In this document: piece after piece, positions 1 through 6,945 of the stretch
How positions within the stretch are numbered: position 1 is the first letter of the stretch
Layout of the letters: each line of letters starts with the position of its first letter
Source: G965247265 sp965247265
Lineage (GTDB): Bacteria; Pseudomonadota; Gammaproteobacteria; UBA4575
Direction: 5' to 3'
DNA length: 64,000 nt
Assembly: GCA_965247265.1 (NCBI GenBank)
Contig: OZ252002.1
Coordinates: forward strand, 186,001-250,000
Made by a program: the position numbers and the translations under genes
The notes under the pieces: generated by a model
Told to the model about the DNA's origin: nothing
What the model saw: only the letters and a program-made list of their open reading frames with translations
The model's database searches: none

Positions 1-404
1 GCGAAGCATTAAAATCAGGTTCTGTTTCTGCTATCTGTGCAGATCATCAGCCCCATGAGATTGAGGCAAAGCTTGCTCCTTTTCAATCTACTGAGCCCGG
101 TAGCTCAACAATAGAAACATTGCTGCCTCTTGTATTGGAATTAGTTAATGAAAAAGTTATAGACCTAAGTGAAGCTGTTCATCTTATTTCACAAGGTCCT
201 GCAGACATAATTGGAATTTCTGCAGGCAACTTAAGCGTAGGTTCGCATGCAGATGTGTGCATTGTAGATCCAAATTTAACATGGACATTAACGAGCGATA
301 CCTTACGCAGCCGAGGTAAAAATTCGCCTTTATTAGGGAATACGCTCAAAGGTCGAGTTACCCACACACTTCATCGAGGCAAACTCGAATTTGAGCTTTT
401 ATAA
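1..404 (+). CDS. pyrC': Dihydroorotase-like protein PyrC', C-terminal part
   Basis: This is the 3' end of a dihydroorotase-family gene that starts off the left edge; reading from base 3 gives about 133 residues. The stretches ADHQPHE, STEPG and ETLLPL match the C-terminal half of the PyrC-like protein encoded beside pyrB in Pseudomonas-type gammaproteobacteria. There it is a structural, usually non-catalytic partner of aspartate carbamoyltransferase in pyrimidine synthesis. The HxH zinc site that separates active from inactive forms lies outside the window, so a catalytic dihydroorotase cannot be excluded. The position fits the conserved ruvX-pyrR-pyrB-pyrC'-pilT neighbourhood. The PyrK-like gene follows 48 bp downstream on the same strand, suggesting co-transcription. 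Confidence 0.8.
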   Translation, partial: EALKSGSVSAICADHQPHEIEAKLAPFQSTEPGSSTIETLLPLVLELVNEKVIDLSEAVHLISQGPADIIGISAGNLSVGSHADVCIVDPNLTWTLTSDTLRSRGKNSPLLGNTLKGRVTHTLHRGKLEFELL

Positions 405-452
405 CAATCACCTCAAATCTAAATTTAAAAAATTCGATTTGGAGCAATTAGT

Positions 453-1322
453 CTGAACACACAGCGAAACACCATATATGAAGAAAGAGCCCGCGTCATA
501 AGCCATGAATCGTTGCCTGAACAACAATATGTCTTAAGGCTTAATGCACCTAAGTGTGCACAACATGCAAGGGCTGGAAATTTTGTTCATCTACAGTGTG
601 ACCCACAACTCTCAATGAGACGACCCTATTCCATTATGCGCACTGATAAAAATACAACCAGCATTGACATACTTTATAAAGTTGTTGGTCAAGGAGGTGA
701 ATTTCTCGCAACACGAAAAGTGGGTGATACTATTTTGTGCCTAGGACCAATAGGAAATGAGTTTTCACTTGGCGAGGGAACTATGCATCCGTTATTACTT
801 GGTGGAGGAGTTGGTATTCCACCTATGATTTTTTTTGCAGATGAGCTTCGGAATAATTTTAATGTTCACCCATTTGTAATAATGGGCTCCGAAATTCCAT
901 TCCCTTTTAATGCCCAGCCCTCAAAAATTCTAGTGCAAAATGTTCCAAGTGATGTAATTGCTGCCATGCCTTTACTTGATGATTGGGGAATTGCATCGCG
1001 ATTAACAAGTAAACAAGATTACCCGGGTTGTTTTAACGGATACGTGCATGAACTTGCTGAACATTGGTATACAAACTTAGATAAAGCATCACAACAAAAA
1101 GTAGAAATTTTTGCATGCGGTCCCACACTAATGCTTGAAGCAGTCGCAAAATTTGCTAAAAACTATCAAATTAAATGCCACGTTTCTCTTGAAGAATATA
1201 TGGCCTGTGCGGTTGGAGGATGTGCCGGCTGTGTCGTGCCTTACAAAGAAAATGATGAAGTGACTGCAATGAAACGTGTATGCGTAGACGGTCCAATTTT
1301 TAATTCTGAAAATATTTACTAA
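453..1322 (+). CDS. PyrK-like FAD/[2Fe-2S] oxidoreductase, dihydroorotate dehydrogenase electron-transfer subunit family
   Basis: The protein belongs to the ferredoxin-NADP reductase-like family of PyrK. An FAD-binding part contains MRRPYSIMR. A nucleotide-binding part follows with LLGGGVGIPP and ACGPTLML. Near the C-terminus four cysteines in CAVGGCAGC plus CVDGP form the [2Fe-2S] site. PyrK normally passes electrons from the dihydroorotate dehydrogenase catalytic subunit to NAD; here it follows a pyrC'-like gene, so a pyrimidine role is likely but the partner is not visible. The first ordinary start codon in frame is TTG at 513. Recognisable family sequence (RNTIYEERARVIS) lies upstream of it, and a GGAG at 441-444 sits 8 nt before CTG 453. 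I therefore prefer a CTG start, giving 289 residues. Confidence 0.8.
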   Translation: MNTQRNTIYEERARVISHESLPEQQYVLRLNAPKCAQHARAGNFVHLQCDPQLSMRRPYSIMRTDKNTTSIDILYKVVGQGGEFLATRKVGDTILCLGPIGNEFSLGEGTMHPLLLGGGVGIPPMIFFADELRNNFNVHPFVIMGSEIPFPFNAQPSKILVQNVPSDVIAAMPLLDDWGIASRLTSKQDYPGCFNGYVHELAEHWYTNLDKASQQKVEIFACGPTLMLEAVAKFAKNYQIKCHVSLEEYMACAVGGCAGCVVPYKENDEVTAMKRVCVDGPIFNSENIY

Positions 1323-1664
1323 CAATTACTAAACCGGAACATATCCGATTGTGAATGACTGCTATCGGTCAATAGCGGTCAGTTGAAATGCACAAGCTTA
1401 TGTCGTTTTGATTGAACACTACGTTTTGGACACAACATACTAGACACTCTGCCCAGTCCAAATCTTCGTAGAGTCTGTTCCGTGCAGACTTGATGTGTAA
1501 TTTTGAGAGTCTACTTCACACAATCGAACTTGTTACACCAATTTCACTTTCTACATTGGTGTATAGATCCGTGTATTGCTGGTACTGGGCTGTGTATAGT
1601 TAGGGTCGGAAGGATCAACCATGATGTTCTTATATATTAGACCATCTTTCATGATTAACTTCAG
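1323..1664. other. Intergenic stretch at left end of island
   Basis: No convincing coding frame is seen in these 342 bases. They hold an imperfect palindrome at 1356-1381 and otherwise ordinary sequence of intermediate base composition. The host-like AT-rich composition of the pyr genes ends about here, so the left border of the inserted DNA probably lies in this stretch. I found no direct repeats or integrase gene to fix it. Confidence 0.5.
1356..1381. repeat. Imperfect 26-bp inverted repeat
   Basis: The sequence from 1356 to 1381 reads almost the same on both strands: TGACTGCTAT on the left is matched by ATAGCGGTCA on the right, with a few mismatches. It lies 34 bp after the PyrK-like gene, close to where composition changes. 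It could be an operator-like site, a weak terminator stem or the remnant of a small mobile repeat. No second copy was noticed in the window. Confidence 0.35.
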
Positions 1665-2657
1665 TTAGCTCTCATCAAGAATTACGTTTATATCCTTAAT
1701 TGGATTTTCGTCCCAAAGAAGAATATCTGCATAAGAATCTGGTGCGATCGTACCCAAAGCATATGTAGGGTAAGGATCAAGTGGACCAGACCATTTCAAT
1801 ACTTTACCCGCGTTGCCCGTATGCATTTTCCATACATGTGCATCCGGATAACCCACCTCATTGACTTTGCAAGTGATATCTTCTTTGCGTATTTCCTGCA
1901 GGCCCTGCCCAAACATATCTGCGCCGCCGGTCATGAACACTCCTGCTTCATACATCATCTTGGCAGCATTTCGAGCACCCTTGCCGACTGCGACACCTTT
2001 CAGTTTCTGCTCATGAGTGAAGAATTCAGGCATGGATTCATAGGTGCCAAAGGAATTCACTGACATGTAGCACTGGAAACTCCAAACTATCTCTTCACCT
2101 TTTGCAGCTAATTGGTCAACGATATCTTTGGTGACAAGAAAGCCATGCTCAAAACTGCGAACTCCGGCGTCAATGGCACGTTGGTAAGATTTATCGTGAT
2201 AGGCATGGATTGCAACGTAAGTCCCTTAGCCAGTTGCAATTTCAACTGCGGCTTCCATTTTTTCCTGTGTCGCACCGAGGATATCCAATGGGTCAAATCG
2301 GCTGGCAACGCCACCACCCGCCATGATCTTGGTGAAATGTGCACCATTGCGATAGTTTCGACGTGACGCCGCAATTACATCGTCGCGATTATTCACAATA
2401 ATTGAGTGCTGGACTTGCGCACCATAGTCAGAAACTTCGAGATCATTTCTATCGCCCCAATCACGGTGGCCACCTGTGTGGCTGAGTACGAAACCGGATG
2501 TGTAAATTCTTGGGCCAACTAGGAGACCACGTTGAGCTGCCCTTGCCAGACCCCGTGAATTACCAGCAATTTCACGAACGGTCGTAATGCCTTTCATTAA
2601 CGCATCATCACGCGAAGGCCCTGCGCTGCCATAAGCACCACCCGCCGGGCATCCCAT
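1665..2657 (-). pseudogene. Broken amidohydrolase (imidazolonepropionase/prolidase-like)
   Basis: Two pieces in one frame make up the body of a metal-dependent amidohydrolase. The upstream piece (2657-2229) carries ITTVREIAGNSRGL, GPRIYTSGFVLSHTGGH and KIMAGGGV. An in-frame TAA at 2228-2226 interrupts it, after which VAIHAYHDKS, FEHGFLV, the tail MTGGADMFG and APDSYADILLWDENPIKDI continue. These match secreted or cytosolic Xaa-Pro dipeptidase-like amidohydrolases that hydrolyse cyclic amides or peptides. The N-terminal part with the HxH metal ligands is missing; sequence before 2657 only fits in a shifted frame. With a stop and a missing front the gene should be dead. Its base composition is intermediate between host and phage segments. 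Confidence 0.75.
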
Positions 2658-2725
2658 TCATCCTGATAGCTGTTGCTGCCTTCAGTGTAGAGGCGTGCGA
2701 AACTTTTTTGCGAAACATGCGAAAG

Positions 2726-2836
2726 ATGGCTGCGCAGTGGTGTTGGCTATGTCAACAGAGTATTGATTTTGATGATCAGAAAGCAATCAATTTAGAGCGG
2801 ATCAGTTACTGCTCCCCCGCTTGTCATACAGGCTAG
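2726..2836 (+). CDS. Possible 36-residue zinc-ribbon microprotein
   Basis: An ATG at 2726 opens a 36-codon frame with two cysteine pairs, CWLC near residue 6 and CSPAC near residue 29, spaced like a small zinc ribbon. No clear ribosome-binding site precedes it, and a second ATG lies at 2717. It sits between two leftward genes and reads the other way. It overlaps the last codons of the cysteine-rich gene at 2833-3156 by 4 bp. I do not recognise the family, and it could be chance or the tail of a broken longer frame. Confidence 0.25.
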   Translation: MAAQWCWLCQQSIDFDDQKAINLERISYCSPACHTG

Positions 2837-3156
2837 TCTTCAACTGTTCGGACTTTGTTATTGACTGGGTCGACTATAGGAGCCTCGTTCACTGAAGTCA
2901 CCAGGAAGGGACGCTCAGACGCAACAGATCCACACGGAGTGATGGTGATCAGTCTCCCGTCCGCTAGGTCAATCCTGCCCGGCATAAGTCCGTGCCCGCA
3001 GCAACTAGCAATCGTTCGCACTCCGCCTGCATTCAGAGCCGCGACGATGTGATGAATACAGCGGTCGATGCACTGCACGCGTCCGTTGAGAGTCATGCAC
3101 ACTTGGTTTTCTAGTGTCTTTCGACCACTAGGGCTATCGCAAAATTCACAAGACAT
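2833..3156 (-). CDS. Small cysteine-rich phage-type protein of unknown function
   Basis: The 107-residue product has an N-terminal CEFC pair, then CIDRCIHHIVAALN and TIASCCGHG. This pattern is familiar from short hypothetical proteins of phages and prophages (IDRCI ... SCCGHG ... ADGR), whose function I do not know. Cysteines and histidines suggest metal binding. The second methionine (3156) is preferred over the one two codons earlier because MSCEFC begins the conserved part, but this is not decisive. It follows EpmA-like ligase 2 by 54 bp on the same strand and may be the last gene of the phage operon. Confidence 0.6.
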   Translation of the reverse strand: MSCEFCDSPSGRKTLENQVCMTLNGRVQCIDRCIHHIVAALNAGGVRTIASCCGHGLMPGRIDLADGRLITITPCGSVASERPFLVTSVNEAPIVDPVNNKVRTVED

Positions 3157-3210
3157 ACGCACAAAAATCCACTAAACCGAACCCATAAAAAAGTTAACAC
3201 CACTCTAGAA

Positions 3211-4020
3211 TTATTGCCAGTCTAACGGGTTCGGCAGCATATTATTAATGTCGGTCTCGCCGGTCATGGCCATGAGCAGGCGTTCCAAGCCGATGGCGCC
3301 GCACACGGTGGGCGGAGCGTCTTTGACCAATTGCACGATCGATGCAGGCGCTGTCGGCCATTTGGCATGAAAGTCTTGTGCATCGCAGTTATCGAGAAAG
3401 ATATTGGCAATCTCGATACCGTTGTAAAAAAACTCCACTCTTTGTTGCTGCTGGTCGACACAAGCCGGCGAGGGGTATTGCTCCAGCTCCGGAAAGTCCG
3501 TGTTGATGAAATACCCGCGATTAGGCACCTGGGGAACATCCTGCATGAATTTCACGAGATCGAAAGGCACCGCTTCAGGGGGTTCGAGTTCGATGTCGTT
3601 TAGCGCGAACAGCCGGTTGAGGACATCTATGGTTTCGTCAACCAGGTACGCCTGTCGAGGTTCTTCATCCATTATCCGCGCCCATTCCAGCATATGGAAG
3701 CAATACAAGTGGCTGTCATCTTGTTCGTTTCTGAAACAGGGGTGGATTTGATACACGTCGGTCTGGTATTGACTGCACAACGCTCGAAGCTCGAACTCAT
3801 GAAATGGCGCGAGGTACTTGACCGAGCCCGCTAAAGGCACTTTAATCTCGGGGTTATTTCCAGTGGCGGCGTTTTGGTTCAGGTGATATACGTTGGGCAT
3901 GTAGGAGCGGCAATCTTGAAAACAAGAGCTCAGCACCTCGACGGCACGGCTGTCATCAAAATGTGCGCGCATCTTCTTTAACACTGCATGGCGCAATTCG
4001 AGCAGGTTATCCGCCGACAT
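3211..4020 (-). CDS. EpmA-like class II aminoacyl-adenylate ligase, paralogue 2
   Basis: The 269-residue protein is the class II catalytic core of the LysRS/EpmA (GenX, PoxA) family without an anticodon-binding domain. Motif 2 is FRNE (96-99) followed by MLEW (110-113). The amino-acid pocket strand is GIEIANIFLD (201-210). Motif 3 ends GLERL (244-248), keeping the ATP-contacting arginine. E. coli EpmA (325 residues) activates beta-lysine and attaches it to a lysine of elongation factor P. Here the pocket glutamate after ELANG is aspartate and the glycine is isoleucine, so the substrate may not be lysine. Its ATG at 4020 overlaps the cupin stop by 14 bp. The 63 bp of open frame upstream is not family-like and was excluded. 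It is the fifth of five coupled genes. Confidence 0.85.
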   Translation of the reverse strand: MSADNLLELRHAVLKKMRAHFDDSRAVEVLSSCFQDCRSYMPNVYHLNQNAATGNNPEIKVPLAGSVKYLAPFHEFELRALCSQYQTDVYQIHPCFRNEQDDSHLYCFHMLEWARIMDEEPRQAYLVDETIDVLNRLFALNDIELEPPEAVPFDLVKFMQDVPQVPNRGYFINTDFPELEQYPSPACVDQQQQRVEFFYNGIEIANIFLDNCDAQDFHAKWPTAPASIVQLVKDAPPTVCGAIGLERLLMAMTGETDINNMLPNPLDWQ

Positions 4021-4588
4021 GAAAAGAGTTCCTTTTTTGCCGGTATTCAAAGATACTGTGCCGCCTGCCGTTCTCATACACATAGGAACAGTGCTGTCTT
4101 ACCTCGCCGGTATGCACCAGGGTGATCAATCTAGGATGGGCGTGTACCAGGTGGATTTGATCATAACGGGTGAACATGAGGGTGCCTGGCGGGTACTCAT
4201 GGCTGGTCACGGCAAGCCCCCGGTGCGTATAGACGACTTCCTGCTTCACGCCCTCCACCACCAGGGCGACGAAATCAAACGGGTGATCGTGTGGGCCACC
4301 GCTTTTGCCGTTCCATTCGTTGATAAAACAGCAGTTGGCCATGCTCACCGGGTCCTTTGGGTAGGTGACGAAGAACCGGCGCAGGTTGACGGCTCCGCCG
4401 GGGCCAAGCATCACATGATCAGGCGTGTCTTTTTCTAAGATAGAATGAATACCGGACAGGCTTGGTTCCAGTAAGGGTTGAATAGCGTTTGTGTCGCGCA
4501 AAGAGGGTTGCTGGGGGGTTGCGCGCTCACACCTTTTCAAAAGCGCCTGCATAGCATTGACTAACTTGTGCAATGCTTCCTGTTCCAT
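4007..4588 (-). CDS. Cupin-fold protein, probable metal-dependent oxygenase or binding protein
   Basis: The 193-residue product has a helical N-terminal third and a cupin barrel. GGPHDHPFDF (98-107) gives the His-x-His of cupin motif 1 with a glutamate at 112, and PPGTLMF with H146, H149 and H151 supplies motif 2. This metal centre is found in small dioxygenases, hydroxylases and isomerases, but also in non-catalytic cupins. The substrate cannot be told. The start at 4588 overlaps the PanD-like stop as TAATG; an ATG three codons earlier (4597) is also possible. It sits between a PanD-like enzyme and an EpmA-like ligase. I infer it modifies the amino acid, the conjugate or the target protein. 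Confidence 0.65.
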   Translation of the reverse strand: MEQEALHKLVNAMQALLKRCERATPQQPSLRDTNAIQPLLEPSLSGIHSILEKDTPDHVMLGPGGAVNLRRFFVTYPKDPVSMANCCFINEWNGKSGGPHDHPFDFVALVVEGVKQEVVYTHRGLAVTSHEYPPGTLMFTRYDQIHLVHAHPRLITLVHTGEVRQHCSYVYENGRRHSIFEYRQKRNSFHVGG

Positions 4589-4941
4589 TACGGCCATATT
4601 TTTGGTTCGATCGAAGCGTCCACGGAGATATTGCGATATACCGCAATAATCACTTGATCGCCTACCTGCCCACATCTTGCCGCCGCACCCAGCAGGTGTA
4701 CTCCATCTGCATCGCCGATTGAAATCGCATAGGTAATAAAGCGTTTTCCGTTATTGAGGTTGTAAATGTGAATTTGCTCGTATTGATCGATGCCCAGCTC
4801 ACACATTAAATGCTGTGGAATCCCGCACGAGCCCTCGTAATGCAGCTCAGCCCTGGATACCTGAATGCCGTGCAGCTTGGCCGCGAGTATGGTTTTGTAG
4901 GCGGTAGTTTGCATGAAGTTATTCTTTTTGAATCCAGTCAT
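4588..4941 (-). CDS. PanD-like pyruvoyl aspartate decarboxylase
   Basis: The protein (117 residues, against 126 in E. coli) aligns with aspartate 1-decarboxylase over almost its whole length. KLHG (22-25) carries the equivalents of Lys9 and His11. LHYEGSC (33-39) contains the Gly-Ser bond (37-38) that self-cleaves to form the pyruvoyl group. NGKRF..TYAI holds the substrate-binding Arg67 and Tyr71. GAAA at 85-88 is kept, but the preceding Asn72 of E. coli is Leu84. PanD decarboxylates L-aspartate to beta-alanine, normally for pantothenate; no panB or panC is nearby. The ATG overlaps the ligase 1 stop as ATGA with GAGG just upstream; an internal ATG at 4914 is the alternative. The context points to a phage-specific use of a beta-amino acid. 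Confidence 0.85.
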   Translation of the reverse strand: MTGFKKNNFMQTTAYKTILAAKLHGIQVSRAELHYEGSCGIPQHLMCELGIDQYEQIHIYNLNNGKRFITYAISIGDADGVHLLGAAARCGQVGDQVIIAVYRNISVDASIEPKIWP

Positions 4942-5756
4942 GTCACCTCTCGTATATGTGCTGCACCGGTAGCCGCCATCAGTACTCGCTCCAGGCCCAG
5001 GCCCGCATCTGCGGTCGGTGGGGCCGTAGCGACTACCTTTAGCCAGAGATCGGGAGCCTCGGGCCAGCGTTGTTTCACTTGCTCCGGGTCGGTGTTATCC
5101 AGATAGCCGTTGAGCAGTTCCGCTCCGCGATAGAAGATCTCGAACCGTTCTGAATACCGATGATCATGATCCGCCGCGGATGGATCGTCTGTGCAGATCG
5201 GCAGATGGCGCAGCACCAGCAAGCTATCGTCACTGGTACAAGCCTCGTCGAGGTAGATTTGCAGCAGCAGATTGCGTGTCTCCTCTTCAGTCATATTAAT
5301 CATCTCGCCCAACATCGGCCTTCCAGGTGCAAGCTGTTTGGACCAAAACCCCCTCCATTCCCAGATTTGCGGAGCAGCCAGTGTGCGTCCTGCGACTTGG
5401 AACAGGCGCGTGATCAGGGCCAGTGCTTCGCTCTGCAGTTCTTCAAGCGTTTGTCCTACTCGAAACCATTCAAGCATCGTGAACTGGGGCAGATGTACAG
5501 ATGATGCGTTTTCATTGCGAAACACCGGTGCGATTTGGTACAGGTCACACCAATGCTGGGCGATGAGTGCACGCATCTCTCGCTCACTGTAAGTCACCAG
5601 GTGCTGGCCATCGATGCAAAGCGTTTCTCGGCTTGGGGGGTCTGTCGACAACCGCGAGGTTTGCACTTCCAGTGCAGCCGTCGACTCATTTGCAAAATGC
5701 CGTCGGATCTCGGCCAGCATCCGGGCGCGCAGCTGCAGATTAGAGAGGGAGGACAT
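4938..5756 (-). CDS. EpmA-like class II aminoacyl-adenylate ligase, paralogue 1
   Basis: The 272-residue protein is a second stand-alone LysRS/EpmA-type catalytic domain. YQIAPVFRNE (73-82) is motif 2, followed by QFTMLEW (91-97), which is close to EpmA itself. RFEIFYRGAELLNGYLDN (204-221) forms the pocket strand, and GLGLERV (252-258) is motif 3 with its arginine. It resembles EpmA more than paralogue 2 does. As in paralogue 2, the pocket glutamate after ELANG is aspartate (220), which may change the side chain accepted. Its start overlaps the GNAT-like gene by 17 bp and its stop overlaps the PanD-like start. The two paralogues could act in sequence or as a heterodimer. Confidence 0.87.
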   Translation of the reverse strand: MSSLSNLQLRARMLAEIRRHFANESTAALEVQTSRLSTDPPSRETLCIDGQHLVTYSEREMRALIAQHWCDLYQIAPVFRNENASSVHLPQFTMLEWFRVGQTLEELQSEALALITRLFQVAGRTLAAPQIWEWRGFWSKQLAPGRPMLGEMINMTEEETRNLLLQIYLDEACTSDDSLLVLRHLPICTDDPSAADHDHRYSERFEIFYRGAELLNGYLDNTDPEQVKQRWPEAPDLWLKVVATAPPTADAGLGLERVLMAATGAAHIREVT

Positions 5757-6216
5757 AGCGTCGAGAGAACGGTTGATAGCCGTCTTTTTGGGTCACCTGA
5801 TCACGCCAGGCCGCATGCTCGGCATCGGCACAGAAGTCGGCATTGTCGATCATCACGTGGGTAGCCCCCATTGCACGGGCCTGCTCGGCAAAGGCCTGCC
5901 GCACGCGCTGCCCGTCCTGCCCATCCGAGCGGCATATCAATTCCTCGCAGATCGTCATATCGGGGGAAATGAAGTGCGGTGCCATCAATCCGAACTCCAC
6001 CGCGTGAGGCGTCCAGAGCGCTAATGCGTGGCTGTCAGGGATCGGTGGACTGAATAAAAGACCTTCCATTTTTACAGCCAAATGCTCCAGGTCCCAAGGT
6101 CTGAGCCACCAGGCTGGCCCTGTCTGCCGCCAGTCGTGATTGCTGAGAATCCGCCGCAGCACCGCCATCCACTGTTGCAAATCGTTTTGGTTGTGTACCA
6201 GAGAAACTTCGTTCAT
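5740..6216 (-). CDS. GNAT-like protein, possible acetyltransferase or PanD maturation factor
   Basis: The 158-residue product looks like a GNAT-fold protein. It has a strand with MTICEEL, a weak acetyl-CoA loop around RSDGQDGQ, the helix VRQAFAEQARAMG, and a C-terminal DGYQPFSRRYVL typical of the last GNAT strands. GNATs transfer acyl groups to amines. In E. coli a GNAT-fold protein (PanM/PanZ) instead triggers self-cleavage of PanD, and a PanD-like gene lies two genes downstream here. The degraded CoA loop fits either role. ATG 6216 forms ATGA with the stop of the tail gene before it, which is why I do not use the upstream ATG at 6243. The family assignment is moderate. Confidence 0.6.
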   Translation of the reverse strand: MNEVSLVHNQNDLQQWMAVLRRILSNHDWRQTGPAWWLRPWDLEHLAVKMEGLLFSPPIPDSHALALWTPHAVEFGLMAPHFISPDMTICEELICRSDGQDGQRVRQAFAEQARAMGATHVMIDNADFCADAEHAAWRDQVTQKDGYQPFSRRYVLPL

Positions 6217-6945
6217 GACTGACGTGTGGCGCGCATTAGCCATTTCCGTGTGTAGTAAGTGGTTGAGGGGGGATTATTTTTTGAGCCGCTTGTGACCCTT
6301 CTGGATGACTGGGATAACTGGCTCACTGAATCGATAGTCCAATATCCAAGGCGGGACGGATGCAAGAAGGACCCTACTACTATTTCGCCAGCCGAGACAG
6401 GTGCGGGCGGAGGCGAACCTGACTGAGTCCGTATTAAGGTAAAATCTTCCGCAACATCGATGATGCCCTGTTGCAAAGCGGCCCAGAGATTGGCGACAGT
6501 GATCGCGAGTGTTGAACTCTCGCCTGCAACAATCTCATCTACTGTTGCCAATTCCACCGCACCGGCACGGTCAACCGTTGCGGTACGCCGTGTCAATTGC
6601 TCGGCAGTAATAACCCCATCACCGCTAGCACTTTCGACTTCACTGTTCATTGCCAGCAGAGCAATACCTTTTTCGGTTTCAGTGGCATTTTGCAGATGAT
6701 CGCGTAACAGCCTGGCTGTATCATCGAGTGATGCCACGCCGTTCGCCTCGCCCCGGTCAATGCGGGTGGCTGGCACCTGACGCTTGTCATTTAAATCACA
6801 GACACCGTCCGCGGTTCCACGGGCTGCGATCAGCGCCTTGACCCGGTCGGTCTGTCAGGAGCTTGAGCATTGACCATGCATCACTCGGACGATCGGTTTC
6901 AGCATCAAAATGCTCGACACTAAGACCGTCGCTCGGCCAACTCAT
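6213..6945 (-). pseudogene. Short phage tail protein B, frameshifted
   Basis: From ATG 6945 the frame reads MSWPSDGLSVEHFDAE and parallels tail protein A, then breaks near LLTDR. At 6844-6851 the plus strand has CGGT twice in a row where gene A has it once. This 4-bp tandem duplication shifts the frame. After it the original frame resumes and runs to 6213 with IDRGEANGVASLDD, ASGDGVITAEQLTRRTATVDRAG and a longer C-terminus (GYWTIDSVSQ). Repeats of this kind occur in tail-fibre-like proteins. Its start overlaps the stop of gene A as ATGA and its stop overlaps the GNAT start. As it stands no full product is made unless the frame shifts in translation. Confidence 0.7.

Noticed and set aside
2108..2374. 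Open frames on both strands in the amidohydrolase region
   Set aside because: The amidohydrolase frame itself continues through this part apart from one stop; the other frames are shadows without family sequence.
3264..3603. Open frames on other strands over ligase 2
   Set aside because: They follow the ligase in shifted frames and carry no family sequence.
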